This document shows positions 43,048-51,575 of a DNA stretch of 64,000 nucleotides, one piece after another (positions within the stretch are counted from its first letter, which is position 1; the number at the start of each line of letters is the position of its first letter). The stretch is from Aquamicrobium sp. LC103. GTDB lineage: Bacteria; Pseudomonadota; Alphaproteobacteria; Rhizobiales; Rhizobiaceae. The translations under genes and the position numbers were made by a program. The DNA lies in NCBI RefSeq assembly GCF_001014615.2, contig NZ_LBCQ02000017.1, positions 62,001 to 126,000 of the forward strand. The letters run 5' to 3'. The notes beneath the pieces were generated by a model. That model did not search any database. It worked only from the letters and a program-made list of their open reading frames with translations, and was not told the DNA's origin.

Positions 43048-44163
43048 TCACTCAAATGTGCGCGCTTCCGTGGAATACTGCGCAACGGCATTCCACTGAA
43101 GGTTACACCCGGCGCCGGGTTTATCGGAAACTTGGAACTTACCATTTCGTATCGTGGGAAAGCTTTTCAACAGCGTGCGAACTGGATCGGTGCCCGTGTG
43201 CTCGGGAATATACTCGACCGCCATGATTGCGTTGTGCGCGCAAGCGAGATGCACATGCAGATAAGGAAACACATGGGGAATTGCCTTTCTGCCATGGGCA
43301 GCGGCAAGCGATAACGCATTCATGGCGGTCGTTATGCCTCCGCTGCCTGTGGCGTCCACCCGCAGGATATCAACATTTTGTACAAGATCGGCGTAGCTAT
43401 AAAGATCAAGTACATCCTCGCCCACGGCAATAGGCGTCCTGAGCTTGGAGCGTAATTCTCCGACAAGGCGCCATTGCTGAGGCAGAAAGGGATCCTCGAT
43501 AAATGCAAGGCCACAGTCATCGATCCGGCGGCATGTATCTAGTGCCTCGGAAATCGTCCGCCACGACCAGTGAGTCTCTACAGCCAACGATGCACACCCC
43601 TCAAAACGGGATGCAAGCGCTCTGAGATAGGTGGCATTGGTAATTGCGTCCGTTCCCTTGATCATGATCTTGATCAAGGTTTCACCATTCTCGCAGTGGC
43701 GATCGATTTCGCCTTCGATCTCGGTTATTGGACGATCGGCGTAAGAGAAGCCGACAACCGGCATCGCGCGAATCTCGGTTCGCAGCCCGCCAAGCAATAT
43801 GTAGAGAGGAAGCCCGGCAACTTTCGACGTAATATCCCAAAGAGCAACGTCGATCAGACCCAGCGCCCGAACATAAGATGCCCTTGCCGGCACCTGAGAC
43901 GTTTCACTCTCGAAATTGAAAGCTTGGCGCATGAGCGCGTCTTGCCCCAAGAGCCGTGGCGCCAGCGCCTGCAGACTTTCGAACGATTGGCTTCCGCTCT
44001 TGTATCCGATCGCAAACCCTTCGATGCCGGCATTTGTTACGATACGCAGGCAGACGTAGTCACGGGATGTGATCCTGACTGAACCGAGATTGATAGGCTT
44101 CTGCAGGGGAAGACTGCAACTCGCGATCTCCACACGCTTGATCTTGATACCGCTGTCAGCCAT
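43048..44163 (-). CDS. Mandelate racemase/muconate lactonizing enzyme family protein
   Basis: This 371-residue protein is an enolase-superfamily member: an N-terminal capping domain, then a barrel with the metal-ligand strands VETHWSW (the usual Asp-x-Asn is E-T-H), FIEDPF and AVGEDV, and the later PHVFPYLHVHL with a likely catalytic His. The usual K-x-K strand reads LIKIMIKG. Such enzymes abstract a proton next to a carboxylate in sugar acids, amino-acid derivatives or lactones. ATG 44163 has GAGGAG before it and is preferred to a Met at 44238. A terminator separates it from the upstream acetamidase gene, so it may have its own promoter, but it belongs to the same locus. Confidence 0.85.
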   Translation of the reverse strand: MADSGIKIKRVEIASCSLPLQKPINLGSVRITSRDYVCLRIVTNAGIEGFAIGYKSGSQSFESLQALAPRLLGQDALMRQAFNFESETSQVPARASYVRALGLIDVALWDITSKVAGLPLYILLGGLRTEIRAMPVVGFSYADRPITEIEGEIDRHCENGETLIKIMIKGTDAITNATYLRALASRFEGCASLAVETHWSWRTISEALDTCRRIDDCGLAFIEDPFLPQQWRLVGELRSKLRTPIAVGEDVLDLYSYADLVQNVDILRVDATGSGGITTAMNALSLAAAHGRKAIPHVFPYLHVHLACAHNAIMAVEYIPEHTGTDPVRTLLKSFPTIRNGKFQVSDKPGAGCNLQWNAVAQYSTEARTFE

Positions 44164-44234
44164 CGTTGGCGCTCCTCTATCATGCAGGCAAGTGTCAGCC
44201 ATCGAAAACCCATGCTTGTCCGGAATTTTGCCAA

Positions 44235-44267
44235 ACAAAACTCTTCAGCATATTCGGGTTATGCTGA
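44235..44267 (-). terminator. Rho-independent terminator after the acetamidase gene
   Basis: On the minus strand TCAGCATA and TATGCTGA form a perfect 8-bp stem with a 7-nt loop, followed after a few bases by TTTTGTTT. It lies 48 bp after the acetamidase stop and 70 bp before the enolase-superfamily gene. Confidence 0.7.
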
Positions 44268-44314
44268 CGGGCACCCAATAGAATTACGGATCTTTTAATT
44301 ATGACGAACGTGAA

Positions 44315-45229
44315 CTATTTTATGAATTCCTTATTCACCTTACATACGTAAGTAGATTTTGGATTCATGATCTGGGTTGCTCGCCCCTCGGCGATCGACG
44401 ACAGAAGCATGTACGCATCGGGCTCTGAAAAGCCGTAGTCGTCGGCCAGCCAATAGATCATTTCCCGGTAGGCAACGCGCATCGCATCCTCAAGAGGCCG
44501 ACCTAGGCCGATCACGCCGATATGCGTATCGTTCTCAAACCGGGGCCATACCATGCGCGAAGGCCGGTCCTTAACCTCGACCGCGAGCGTGACGCGTGCT
44601 CCGATATCGATGGCGCCCACTCCGCAAACCTCGCCATCTCCCTGACGCGCGTGGCAATCACCAATATACAGATAGGCTCCATCGACCTGAATCGGCAGAT
44701 AGATGGTACATCCGGGCGCAACCTCCTGCACGTCGATGTTACCGCCGTGTTCGCCGTTATCGATGCTCAATATGCCGCCGAAGGACGGCGCGACCCCGAT
44801 GGCTCCAACCATTGGCGCAGCAGGAATCCTGCGGTTTTCGTCCCAATGAATTATGCCATCCGCGACGCGTATCGGCTTGAACCTGGTGAACTCGGGCTGG
44901 CGCTGAAAGATCCAGTCTTGGAACAGGCCGCTGTGCGGCATGAGACCCGTAAGCCCGAATTCATCCAGTTGCATGGATTTGATCTGGACGCAAAGCACCT
45001 GGCCCGCTTTGGCACCTTTCACCTCAATCGGCCCGGTGAGGGGATTGAAATACGGGAACCGGAGATCTTCTGGCGTCACCACGGATTCAAGTGATGTGAC
45101 CAGACCGCCGTTATAAGCAATCTCACACTCTATGGTGACATCATCCCCTGGGGAGATGTGATCGACATATGCATCAGCAGCGGTCAGCTGATATTTGAGA
45201 TTTTCTTTGCTGATAAACTTTTCTGGCAT
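44315..45229 (-). CDS. Acetamidase/formamidase family protein
   Basis: This 304-residue protein has the FmdA/AmdA fold: NPLTGPIEVKGAKAGQVL early, GGNIDVQEVAPGCTIYLPI and YIGDCHARQGDGEVCG in the middle (the H-A-R-Q-G-D-G segment is diagnostic), and LADDYGFSEPDAYMLLS near the end. Family members hydrolyse short amides to ammonia and a carboxylate in the cytoplasm. ATG 45229 is chosen; a TTG at 45241 is the alternative. It follows the dehydroquinase-like gene by 24 bp, downstream of a NIPSNAP gene. With an amide/branched-chain-type ABC transporter nearby, an imported amide is the likely substrate. Confidence 0.9.
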   Translation of the reverse strand: MPEKFISKENLKYQLTAADAYVDHISPGDDVTIECEIAYNGGLVTSLESVVTPEDLRFPYFNPLTGPIEVKGAKAGQVLCVQIKSMQLDEFGLTGLMPHSGLFQDWIFQRQPEFTRFKPIRVADGIIHWDENRRIPAAPMVGAIGVAPSFGGILSIDNGEHGGNIDVQEVAPGCTIYLPIQVDGAYLYIGDCHARQGDGEVCGVGAIDIGARVTLAVEVKDRPSRMVWPRFENDTHIGVIGLGRPLEDAMRVAYREMIYWLADDYGFSEPDAYMLLSSIAEGRATQIMNPKSTYVCKVNKEFIK

Positions 45230-45253
45230 CACTTTATCCAATCACGCTTGGGT

Positions 45254-45700
45254 TTAGCGGGGGGCGAGCAAATCTGCCTGGGCATCGATGGCATAGAGAT
45301 AGCTATGGTAGCCAAACCCCGCGACGACACCCTTCGCAACCTTCGAAACGTAGGATTCGTTGTGAGACCACTCGCGACGATGGATGTTCGACAGATGCAC
45401 CTCGACGACCGGGGACTGCGATATTTTCAGCGCATCGGCGATCGCGACGGACGTGGCCAGCCAAGCACCCGGATTGATGACAATAGCGGCGTTCAAAGAT
45501 CGGGCTTCATGGATCCAGTCGATCAGAAAACCCTCATGATTGGTTTGCCGGAAAAACGTCAGGTCGAGATTGCGCAGGCCAGCACGTTTACGGCACATAG
45601 CCTCAATCTCTTCAAGGGTTGTGGTGCCGTACACCTCCGGTTCGCGGGTGCCGAGGAGATTTAAGGAAGGTCCGTTCAGAACAACGATCTTTGGTACCAT
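45254..45700 (-). CDS. Type II 3-dehydroquinate dehydratase-like protein with altered active site
   Basis: This 148-residue protein has the flavodoxin-like fold and overall sequence of AroQ: LNGPSLNLLGTREPEVYG with Arg-19 and Tyr-24, INPGAW with Asn-76, and EVHLSNIHRRE with His-102. Two active-site residues are changed. The His of the canonical G-x-T-H-T-S strand is Ala-82 (AWLATSVA), and the Arg that binds the substrate carboxylate is His-113 (REWSHNES). These match His-81 and Arg-112 of the Mycobacterium enzyme, numbered from memory. It may act on another cyclic hydroxy-acid or amide. The gene sits between a NIPSNAP gene and an acetamidase, not with shikimate genes. Confidence 0.8.
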   Translation of the reverse strand: MVPKIVVLNGPSLNLLGTREPEVYGTTTLEEIEAMCRKRAGLRNLDLTFFRQTNHEGFLIDWIHEARSLNAAIVINPGAWLATSVAIADALKISQSPVVEVHLSNIHRREWSHNESYVSKVAKGVVAGFGYHSYLYAIDAQADLLAPR

Positions 45701-45709
45701 GGCGCCCTC

Positions 45710-46036
45710 TTACTGGGTCAGCGTTGTCAAAACAGGCTGAAGGATCCGGTTCGTCGTATATCTCACCAAAGGCCCGTCCTTGTCGGTTTCCGCCCAAACC
45801 GTTTGCCACTCCTCATCTTTCATGAAAGCGGCCATCTTCTCTTCCCGCTCCGCGAGGTTCTTCCACTCGAGTATGTATATGAACTGATCGTTGGCCTCTC
45901 CGATGACGACCGTCCAGCATCCCACCGGCCGGATTCCCAGTCGCTTGAAAATGCCGATCGTGTGGTTTTCGAAACGTTGAACGACATGTCCGAGTTTCTT
46001 GGGCGCGGCGTGGTAAATTCGCATTTCGTGGATCAT
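45710..46036 (-). CDS. NIPSNAP family protein
   Basis: This 108-residue protein is a small dimeric alpha/beta barrel of the NIPSNAP family: it opens MIHEMRIYHA (typical M-x-x-E-x-R-x-Y), has RLGIRPVGCW, ILEWKNLAEREEKMAAF and EEWQTVWAE. The molecular function of the family is unclear; in bacteria it is often found in operons for degradation of unusual acids or amides and may act as an isomerase or monooxygenase-like barrel. It is the first gene of the NIPSNAP-dehydroquinase-acetamidase unit and has a MocR-type direct repeat about 70-100 bp upstream. Confidence 0.85.
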   Translation of the reverse strand: MIHEMRIYHAAPKKLGHVVQRFENHTIGIFKRLGIRPVGCWTVVIGEANDQFIYILEWKNLAEREEKMAAFMKDEEWQTVWAETDKDGPLVRYTTNRILQPVLTTLTQ

Positions 46037-46105
46037 GGTGCTCTTCCTCTCTGGCGACTGCTTTATCCCTCAACCCAGCCATAACGCAATTGTGGCGAGG
46101 AAAAA

Positions 46106-46135
46106 GGTCCAATATCTGACGAAATGAAGGGTCCA
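46106..46135. promoter_or_regulatory. MocR-type operator, copy c (GGTCCA repeat, 24-bp phase)
   Basis: GGTCCA occurs at 46106-46111 and 46130-46135, exactly 24 bp apart, in the context AAAGGTCCAATAT and AGGGTCCAGTTT. It lies 70-100 bp upstream of the NIPSNAP gene. The same paired repeat is found before livK and before the aminotransferase/MocR genes. Confidence 0.7.
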
Positions 46136-46254
46136 GTTTATCTCGTAGCCGAAGCTTTGGGCGAGCTTCCGATCTCGGATCGTTGTCCCGAGTTCGGATA
46201 TTCTTTTGAGGCCTGACGTTGCGGCAAAGCGTAAAGCCGCTGCATCCCCGTGCC

Positions 46255-46974
46255 TTACGCGGCGTTGTCCGAGAAACCAAAATAGGCGGCGTCCAGAGCA
46301 TTGCCATTGGCCAGATTGCCCGGTGCATCTTCCAGGACGACATTGCCGTTACGCAGCACATAAATTCGTGATGCCAGATCCATGATCCGGCCTGTCGATT
46401 GCTCCACGATGAGCAGGGTCAAGCCGGTCTGGTTGAGCTGGCGAAGGCTGCTATACACCTGGTCGATCATCAGGGGAGCCAATCCCAGCGAAGGCTCGTC
46501 GATCATCAGCAGCGTGGGACGTTGCAGGATCGATCGGGCAATCGCCAGTTGCTGCTGCTCGCCGCCGGACAAGTGGCCCGCGACGCCGTTATAGCGCTCC
46601 CGAAGGATGGGAAAGGTCTCGAGCACCATCTCCATATCGGCACGGACTTCCATCGCATTCTTTCTGATCATCGCACCGACCAGCAGATTTTCCTGTACTG
46701 TCAGCGTCTTGAAGATGTGCCGTCCTTCGGGAATCAAGGCGAGCCCCTTCCTGCATACCTGCTCCGGCGCTTTTCCATCGACGCGCTCTCCCTGGAAGGA
46801 AATACGCCCGGATGTCGGTGCCATTAAGCCGGAAATGGTCTTCAGCAAGGTCGACTTGCCGGCGCCGTTGGGGCCAACGACGAAGACGACCTCCCCTTTA
46901 TCCACCCTCAGATCGATATTCTTCAGCGCCGTCAGGCGACCATAGCCCGCAACGACCTGCTCTATCTTCAGCAT
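46255..46974 (-). CDS. Branched-chain amino acid/amide-type ABC transporter ATPase, LivF type
   Basis: This 239-residue ATPase has Walker A GPNGAGKST near 34-42, the signature LSGGEQQQ and Walker B LLMIDEPSLGLAP, the SLGLAP following it being typical of LivF. Helix VEQS is the H-loop variant seen in LivF (no His). With the LivG-like ATPase it powers import through LivH/LivM. It is followed by the operator and the NIPSNAP gene. Confidence 0.9.
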   Translation of the reverse strand: MLKIEQVVAGYGRLTALKNIDLRVDKGEVVFVVGPNGAGKSTLLKTISGLMAPTSGRISFQGERVDGKAPEQVCRKGLALIPEGRHIFKTLTVQENLLVGAMIRKNAMEVRADMEMVLETFPILRERYNGVAGHLSGGEQQQLAIARSILQRPTLLMIDEPSLGLAPLMIDQVYSSLRQLNQTGLTLLIVEQSTGRIMDLASRIYVLRNGNVVLEDAPGNLANGNALDAAYFGFSDNAA

Positions 46975-47047
46975 TCAATCCTCCCTGTGGCCGGGCTCAT
47001 GGCAATGCGTTATTGCCGCCAAACCCGGTTCATCCATCGTTGTTGCC

Positions 47048-48115
47048 TCACGAAGAGCGTTGCACGCTCGCCACTTTCCGCTCTTCAATAGCGAGACGGT
47101 CGCTTCGGGCAGGCCAGGGCCAGCGGAATTCCTTGCCGCCCATGATCCCGTCCTTGCGGAAGATGAGGATCAACAGCATTGTCACCGCCAGCACGAGTTC
47201 CTGCGTTCCGGGCGGTACGGCGAAGCTCAAGCCTCCAATGGAGTATCCCGCCTCCGCCTGCCTCAACACTTCGGTCACCGCGCTGATCAGCGCAACACCG
47301 ACCACGACGCCCGCCAGACTATGCATGCCGCCAATGACCAGCATGGCGACGATGATGAATGTGTGGTTCAGGAAGAAATTGCTGAGCGATACCGTACCCA
47401 TGAAGTGGGCAAAGAGGACGCCGGCCAGCCCCGCGACGAAGCCCGACAAGGTGAACGCGATAAAGCGCGACCAGTAAAGCGAGACTCCGGAGGCTTGCGC
47501 GGCCACTTCTTCCTCGCGCGTGGCCCGAAGCATCAGACCCCAACGGGAATTCTGAAAAAGATAGGCCAGCACGATGACCACGACGGTAGCCGCCAGGGCA
47601 CCCCAGATCGTTACGTAGACCGGCAATCCCACGATCGTTGAGTTGCCCATTGTAACCGTGGTCCAGTTCGCAAAGACAACGTTCATGATAACCAGCAAGG
47701 CGAGCGTGGAGATCGAGGCGCTGAAGAACGAAAGCCTCATCAGAACAAGACCCGACACCAACGCCACCGCGCCCGCCAACCCTACGGAGGTCAATGCTGA
47801 AGGAATGAGTGGGAAGGTGTTGTCGCGCACGAATGCGGGAAGCCCCGACATGATTGTGGGCTTCATCATCGAGCAGCAGGTCTGCCATGCCGATGCGTAA
47901 GCGGCGACCGCGCAGAAGGTCATGTGTCCGAACGACAAGATGCCGGAATTGCCGACGAACATGTAGAGACCGACCGCGAATACGAGCCGAACCAGCGCTT
48001 CCGTAGACACACGTTGCATGTTGCCCGTTCCGAATTGATCGATAACGAAAACAACGATTATCAGCGGTACAACCAGTGCGATTACCGGGAACATACGCTT
48101 CAGAATCAGCATCAC
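47048..48115 (-). CDS. Branched-chain amino acid/amide-type ABC transporter permease, LivM type
   Basis: This 355-residue membrane protein has LivM features: GNSGILSFGHMTFCAVAAYASAW (parts), the later SGFVAGLAGVLFAHF and IGGMHSLAGVVVGVALI, and multiple helices. It pairs with LivH. Its ATG overlaps the stop of the livH-like gene by ATGA on the minus strand. The substrates of this family include amino acids, urea and short amides, the last fitting the acetamidase in the locus. Confidence 0.9.
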   Translation of the reverse strand: MMLILKRMFPVIALVVPLIIVVFVIDQFGTGNMQRVSTEALVRLVFAVGLYMFVGNSGILSFGHMTFCAVAAYASAWQTCCSMMKPTIMSGLPAFVRDNTFPLIPSALTSVGLAGAVALVSGLVLMRLSFFSASISTLALLVIMNVVFANWTTVTMGNSTIVGLPVYVTIWGALAATVVVIVLAYLFQNSRWGLMLRATREEEVAAQASGVSLYWSRFIAFTLSGFVAGLAGVLFAHFMGTVSLSNFFLNHTFIIVAMLVIGGMHSLAGVVVGVALISAVTEVLRQAEAGYSIGGLSFAVPPGTQELVLAVTMLLILIFRKDGIMGGKEFRWPWPARSDRLAIEERKVASVQRSS

Positions 48116-49023
48116 ACTCTTTCCTTGGCTGTTTTCGCAAATATGCCCTGTGGACGCACGAGCAGTATGAGGATGACGATGCTAAATACGCCGGCATCGC
48201 GGAACGGGCGGAGCTCGGCCGGCAGATAGGCTTGCAGAAGAACGCTCAGTATTCCCATAATGTAGCCGCCGACGACGGCGCCGGGTAACGACCCCATTCC
48301 GCCGATCACCGTGGCGAAGAAAGCAAAGATCGTGGGCATCAGGCCCATCCTGATGTCCAAAGTGCCGGTCTGGATGATGACTAGCAACGAGATCGTGCCA
48401 CCGAGGATACCGCTGATTGCGAAGGCAATCGCAATGACGCGGTTTGCCGGCACGCCCAACAGCCGGGCCATCTGAAAATCCTCTGCCGCAGCGCGCAATT
48501 GTATTCCAATCGGCGTTTTCTTGAGGAACAGCACCAGCACGATCAGCAGCGTCAGGGCAACGACCATGGTCAGGAGCTGGACGCCTGGCAGCCGGACACC
48601 GAAAATCTCCACGGCTCTGCTCAATGCGTCTCCGATGCTCACCGTTTTCGGGCGCCCGCCATGCACCATCAGGATCAGGCTTTGCAGGAAATAACTTACT
48701 GCGAAGGACGAAATGAGAAGCGAGGTCAAATCGGAATTTCGAAGCGGACGGAATGCCAGCCGCTCGGTAACCAGCGCAAGCACCACCACCGTGAGGATTA
48801 CGCACAGGATCATCGCCGGCCAAGGCAGGGCACCGAACATCAGCGCGGGTGTCGCGGCAGCGGATGGAACAACCAGTGAATATGCCCCGATGGTGATGTA
48901 GTCGCCTTGGGCGAAGTTGATCAGCCTCATAACCCCAAAGACCAGACCGATCGCCAGCGCGACGAGGGCATAGAGGCTGCCGATGGCAACCGCATCAATC
49001 AGAACTTGGATGAAATGTGTCAT
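48112..49023 (-). CDS. Branched-chain amino acid/amide-type ABC transporter permease, LivH type
   Basis: This 303-residue membrane protein has the LivH segments SLYALVALAIGLVFGVMRLINFAQGD (parts) and IGGMGSLPGAVVGGYIMGIL, with about eight helices. It forms the pore together with LivM. It is transcribed 10 bp after the LivG-like ATPase gene and overlaps livM, so it belongs to the livK-G-H-M-F order on the minus strand. Confidence 0.9.
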   Translation of the reverse strand: MTHFIQVLIDAVAIGSLYALVALAIGLVFGVMRLINFAQGDYITIGAYSLVVPSAAATPALMFGALPWPAMILCVILTVVVLALVTERLAFRPLRNSDLTSLLISSFAVSYFLQSLILMVHGGRPKTVSIGDALSRAVEIFGVRLPGVQLLTMVVALTLLIVLVLFLKKTPIGIQLRAAAEDFQMARLLGVPANRVIAIAFAISGILGGTISLLVIIQTGTLDIRMGLMPTIFAFFATVIGGMGSLPGAVVGGYIMGILSVLLQAYLPAELRPFRDAGVFSIVILILLVRPQGIFAKTAKERV

Positions 49024-49033
49024 GGGATCACCT

Positions 49034-49789
49034 TTAAATGACTGCTTCCGGGCGCGAGGCCTGCTCGCCGAGATATGCCCTGAGCACTTTCGGATCCTTC
49101 TTCACCTCGTCCGGAGTTCCCTCCGCAAGACTTTTCCCGCCATCCAGAACATGAATTCTATGGCAAACCCCCATGATGACATGCATATTGTGTTCGATAA
49201 GAACAACGCCGCAGCCGAATTCCTGAGGAATTCTTGTGATGATTTGCATAAGTCTATCGCATTCCTGCTCATTCATTCCCGATGCGGGCTCGTCGAGCAG
49301 TGCGAACGAAGGCCGCAGGGCCAGCGCGCGGGCAATGCTGATGCGGCGCTCATCGCTGTAGGGAAGGGAATCGCACTGGCGGTCGGGATCCTCCCGATAG
49401 CCGATCCAATCGAGAATATCCCGAGCCTGGGAGGTTGCGGCCCGGCGCGACAAGCCGATACCGAGGCCCGGAATCACCAGATTCTCCAGAACGGTCAGCT
49501 TGGGAAACAGACGGGCCGATTGAAAGCTGCGGCCAATACCGGCGCGCGCCATTTTTCGGGCGGACAGATTGGAGACATTCTCGCCGTTCAGCTTGACGGT
49601 TCCGGGGTGCGGCATCTGGAAACCGCTCAGAACGTTGACCATCGTTGTCTTGCCGGCGCCGTTGGGCCCGATCAAGCCGAGAATGTCGCCGGATTGAAGG
49701 CTGAGGTTTACGCCGTTCAAGGCTTTGACGCCGCCGAAATGAACGTGGACGTCTATGGCCTCGAGCTTCTCCTTGCGGGACTCCGACAT
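49034..49789 (-). CDS. Branched-chain amino acid/amide-type ABC transporter ATPase, LivG type
   Basis: This 251-residue ATPase has Walker A GPNGAGKTT, a LivG-like ARAGIGRSFQSARLFPKLTVLEN (parts) region, the signature position LPYSDERR in place of LSGGQ (LivG proteins commonly read LPYGxQRR here) and Walker B FALLDEPASGMN. The start at 49789 (MSES) is chosen for homology; a Met at 49807 and an open frame to 49978 also exist but lack family sequence. About 195 bp separate it from livK. Confidence 0.85.
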   Translation of the reverse strand: MSESRKEKLEAIDVHVHFGGVKALNGVNLSLQSGDILGLIGPNGAGKTTMVNVLSGFQMPHPGTVKLNGENVSNLSARKMARAGIGRSFQSARLFPKLTVLENLVIPGLGIGLSRRAATSQARDILDWIGYREDPDRQCDSLPYSDERRISIARALALRPSFALLDEPASGMNEQECDRLMQIITRIPQEFGCGVVLIEHNMHVIMGVCHRIHVLDGGKSLAEGTPDEVKKDPKVLRAYLGEQASRPEAVI

Positions 49790-49985
49790 TGAGATCCAGG
49801 TCTCCATTTTTTGAAACCGCACCTGTCGACCAATAGGTGTCAGAACTTGTGATCGGTTTATGGAATGAACGCGTTCACCGCGAACGCGCTGCAAGATGCA
49901 GCAAAGGGTGCATATGCCAGCGGGCCCCGCCGCAGATGCATACGGAGCGTGCACGGCGCAAAGCGCCGCGCACCGCATGATACCG

Positions 49986-51191
49986 TTAATTGCTGCTCCT
50001 GAGGAGCAGTTTCAGGTCTGGAACAAATTGGTTGCGGAATATCTCCACCGACCGGAATGAACCATTTTCGACCCGCGCAATGAGTTGCGGACGGCTGACC
50101 TGGATATGAATCTGGTCGCTATACGATGTCGGGCCGCAGGTGGTGGGCTGATCTTCGAACTGGTTCATCACCGCGAGAACAACCTCCGTCTCCACCGATT
50201 GCGCCTGTTCGACGGCCGCCGCCCATTGCTCGATCGTGCAATAGCCGAGTATCGAGAACTCGGTGGTCGGAAGAGCACCCCACCGCGCCTTGTACGCTTC
50301 GATGAACTTGTTCACTTCAGGGCGCGGATCGTCGCTGATCGACATCAAGGTCGGCACGTAGAAATCCTTGAGGTTCGGCACGCCGCCGAGCCAGTAGTCG
50401 CCGCTCATGCCCGCTTCCGCCAGGATCGGCGTGTCAATTCCCGCAGCACGGACCTGCCGGACCGCAGAAGCCCCTTGGGGAAGACCGGAGCAAAGAAAGA
50501 TGATGTCGGGCTCGCTCGCCAAACCCTTGATCCGCGTTATCTGAGCGGCGATGGAAGTATCCTCCATGCGGAAGGAGTCTCTTCCGACAAGTTCGCCTCC
50601 CTTGTTCTCCCAACCCGCGACGAAACCGGCACAAGATGATTTATGGGCTTCCAGCGACACGTCCTCGAGCATGAATGCGGTTTTTGCATTCATCTTGTCA
50701 TGGGCATATTCGGCCATGACGATACCGGCGGCCTGTCCCGCGGAATGCGCGGAGAAGACGTTCGAGCCAACCCCCTGAACACCCATCTTGGGATCGCTTG
50801 CCCCTGTCGATATGGCAATCAGGTTGGCGTTCTGCGCCATGAAGGCAGCCGGCGCGCCATAGTCGAAATCTGGCGGCACGACGAGCATATTGGCGCCCCA
50901 ATCGATAAGCGAGGCTGCGACATTCGCCGTCAGTGTCAGGTCCGTCTTGGTATCCGTGACCTGATATTCGATCTTGCGGCCCAACAGGCCGCCGGCTTTA
51001 TTGATCTCCTCGATCTTCAGGATCGCGGCCTGATGTGGCTCCTGATCGTAGGCCGCCAGCCAGCCCGAGAGCGCGGTCGCAAAGCCGATCTTGATCGGCT
51101 CCGCCTCCTGCGCCGGGGCAACTGAACTGGCCAGCGCCATCGCGACGCCACCTAATCCTGCACAAAGAAAGCTTTTCACACTGTAATTCAC
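49986..51191 (-). CDS. Branched-chain amino acid/amide-type ABC transporter substrate-binding protein, LivK type
   Basis: This 401-residue periplasmic protein has a signal peptide (hydrophobic 7-25, cleavage near PAQ at 26-28) and the type I binding fold: IKIGFATALSGWLA, NKAGGLLGRKIEY and the GLPQGASAVRQVRAAG hinge region. It selects the ligand for the LivHMGF system. A GGGAGG ribosome-binding site precedes the start. The promoter region upstream holds a MocR-type GGTCCA repeat, so it is probably induced or repressed by the adjacent MocR regulator. Amino acids, amides or amine-containing compounds are plausible ligands. Confidence 0.9.
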   Translation of the reverse strand: MNYSVKSFLCAGLGGVAMALASSVAPAQEAEPIKIGFATALSGWLAAYDQEPHQAAILKIEEINKAGGLLGRKIEYQVTDTKTDLTLTANVAASLIDWGANMLVVPPDFDYGAPAAFMAQNANLIAISTGASDPKMGVQGVGSNVFSAHSAGQAAGIVMAEYAHDKMNAKTAFMLEDVSLEAHKSSCAGFVAGWENKGGELVGRDSFRMEDTSIAAQITRIKGLASEPDIIFLCSGLPQGASAVRQVRAAGIDTPILAEAGMSGDYWLGGVPNLKDFYVPTLMSISDDPRPEVNKFIEAYKARWGALPTTEFSILGYCTIEQWAAAVEQAQSVETEVVLAVMNQFEDQPTTCGPTSYSDQIHIQVSRPQLIARVENGSFRSVEIFRNQFVPDLKLLLRSSN

Positions 51192-51575
51192 GGGAGGCCT
51201 CCCATTTCCGGCCGGGTTTCAGATTTCATTGAGTTGGCAGCAGCAAGCCATCAAATTGAAATTGATCGTTTTTTTATGCGTTTTGGATCTCGTCCAACTG
51301 GCTGCATGATTGCCGTTTGCGAGAAAAGTGTACCATGGAGCTTAACCTACGGAAGGTCCAATATGGTGAAAGTTGATGGGTCCACTTTGATGTTAATCCC
51401 GTGCAGCCTTCATTTTGAGGGACACAATCTGAGGATGCGAGGTCGCGCTTTCACCGCGCTCGCGCCACCCCTGCGCGCGGCAAAAGCCCAAACAATCACA
51501 GCCGCAGGTTGGTGGAATCGCTAAGCACCCTTTGCCGCAGTTGAGCAAAAGGAGGTGTCGGTTGGAGCGCGAGAT
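51192..51575. other. Promoter region of the livK operon
   Basis: No gene is supported. The 384 bp between livK and the MocR stop hold the GGTCCA direct repeat at 51355-51384; no second element was recognised. Confidence 0.5.
51355..51384. promoter_or_regulatory. MocR-type operator, copy b (GGTCCA repeat, 24-bp phase)
   Basis: GGTCCA at 51355-51360 and 51379-51384, 24 bp apart, in the context AAGGTCCAATAT and GGGTCCACTTT. It lies about 165-195 bp upstream of the livK-type gene on the minus strand. Confidence 0.7.
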
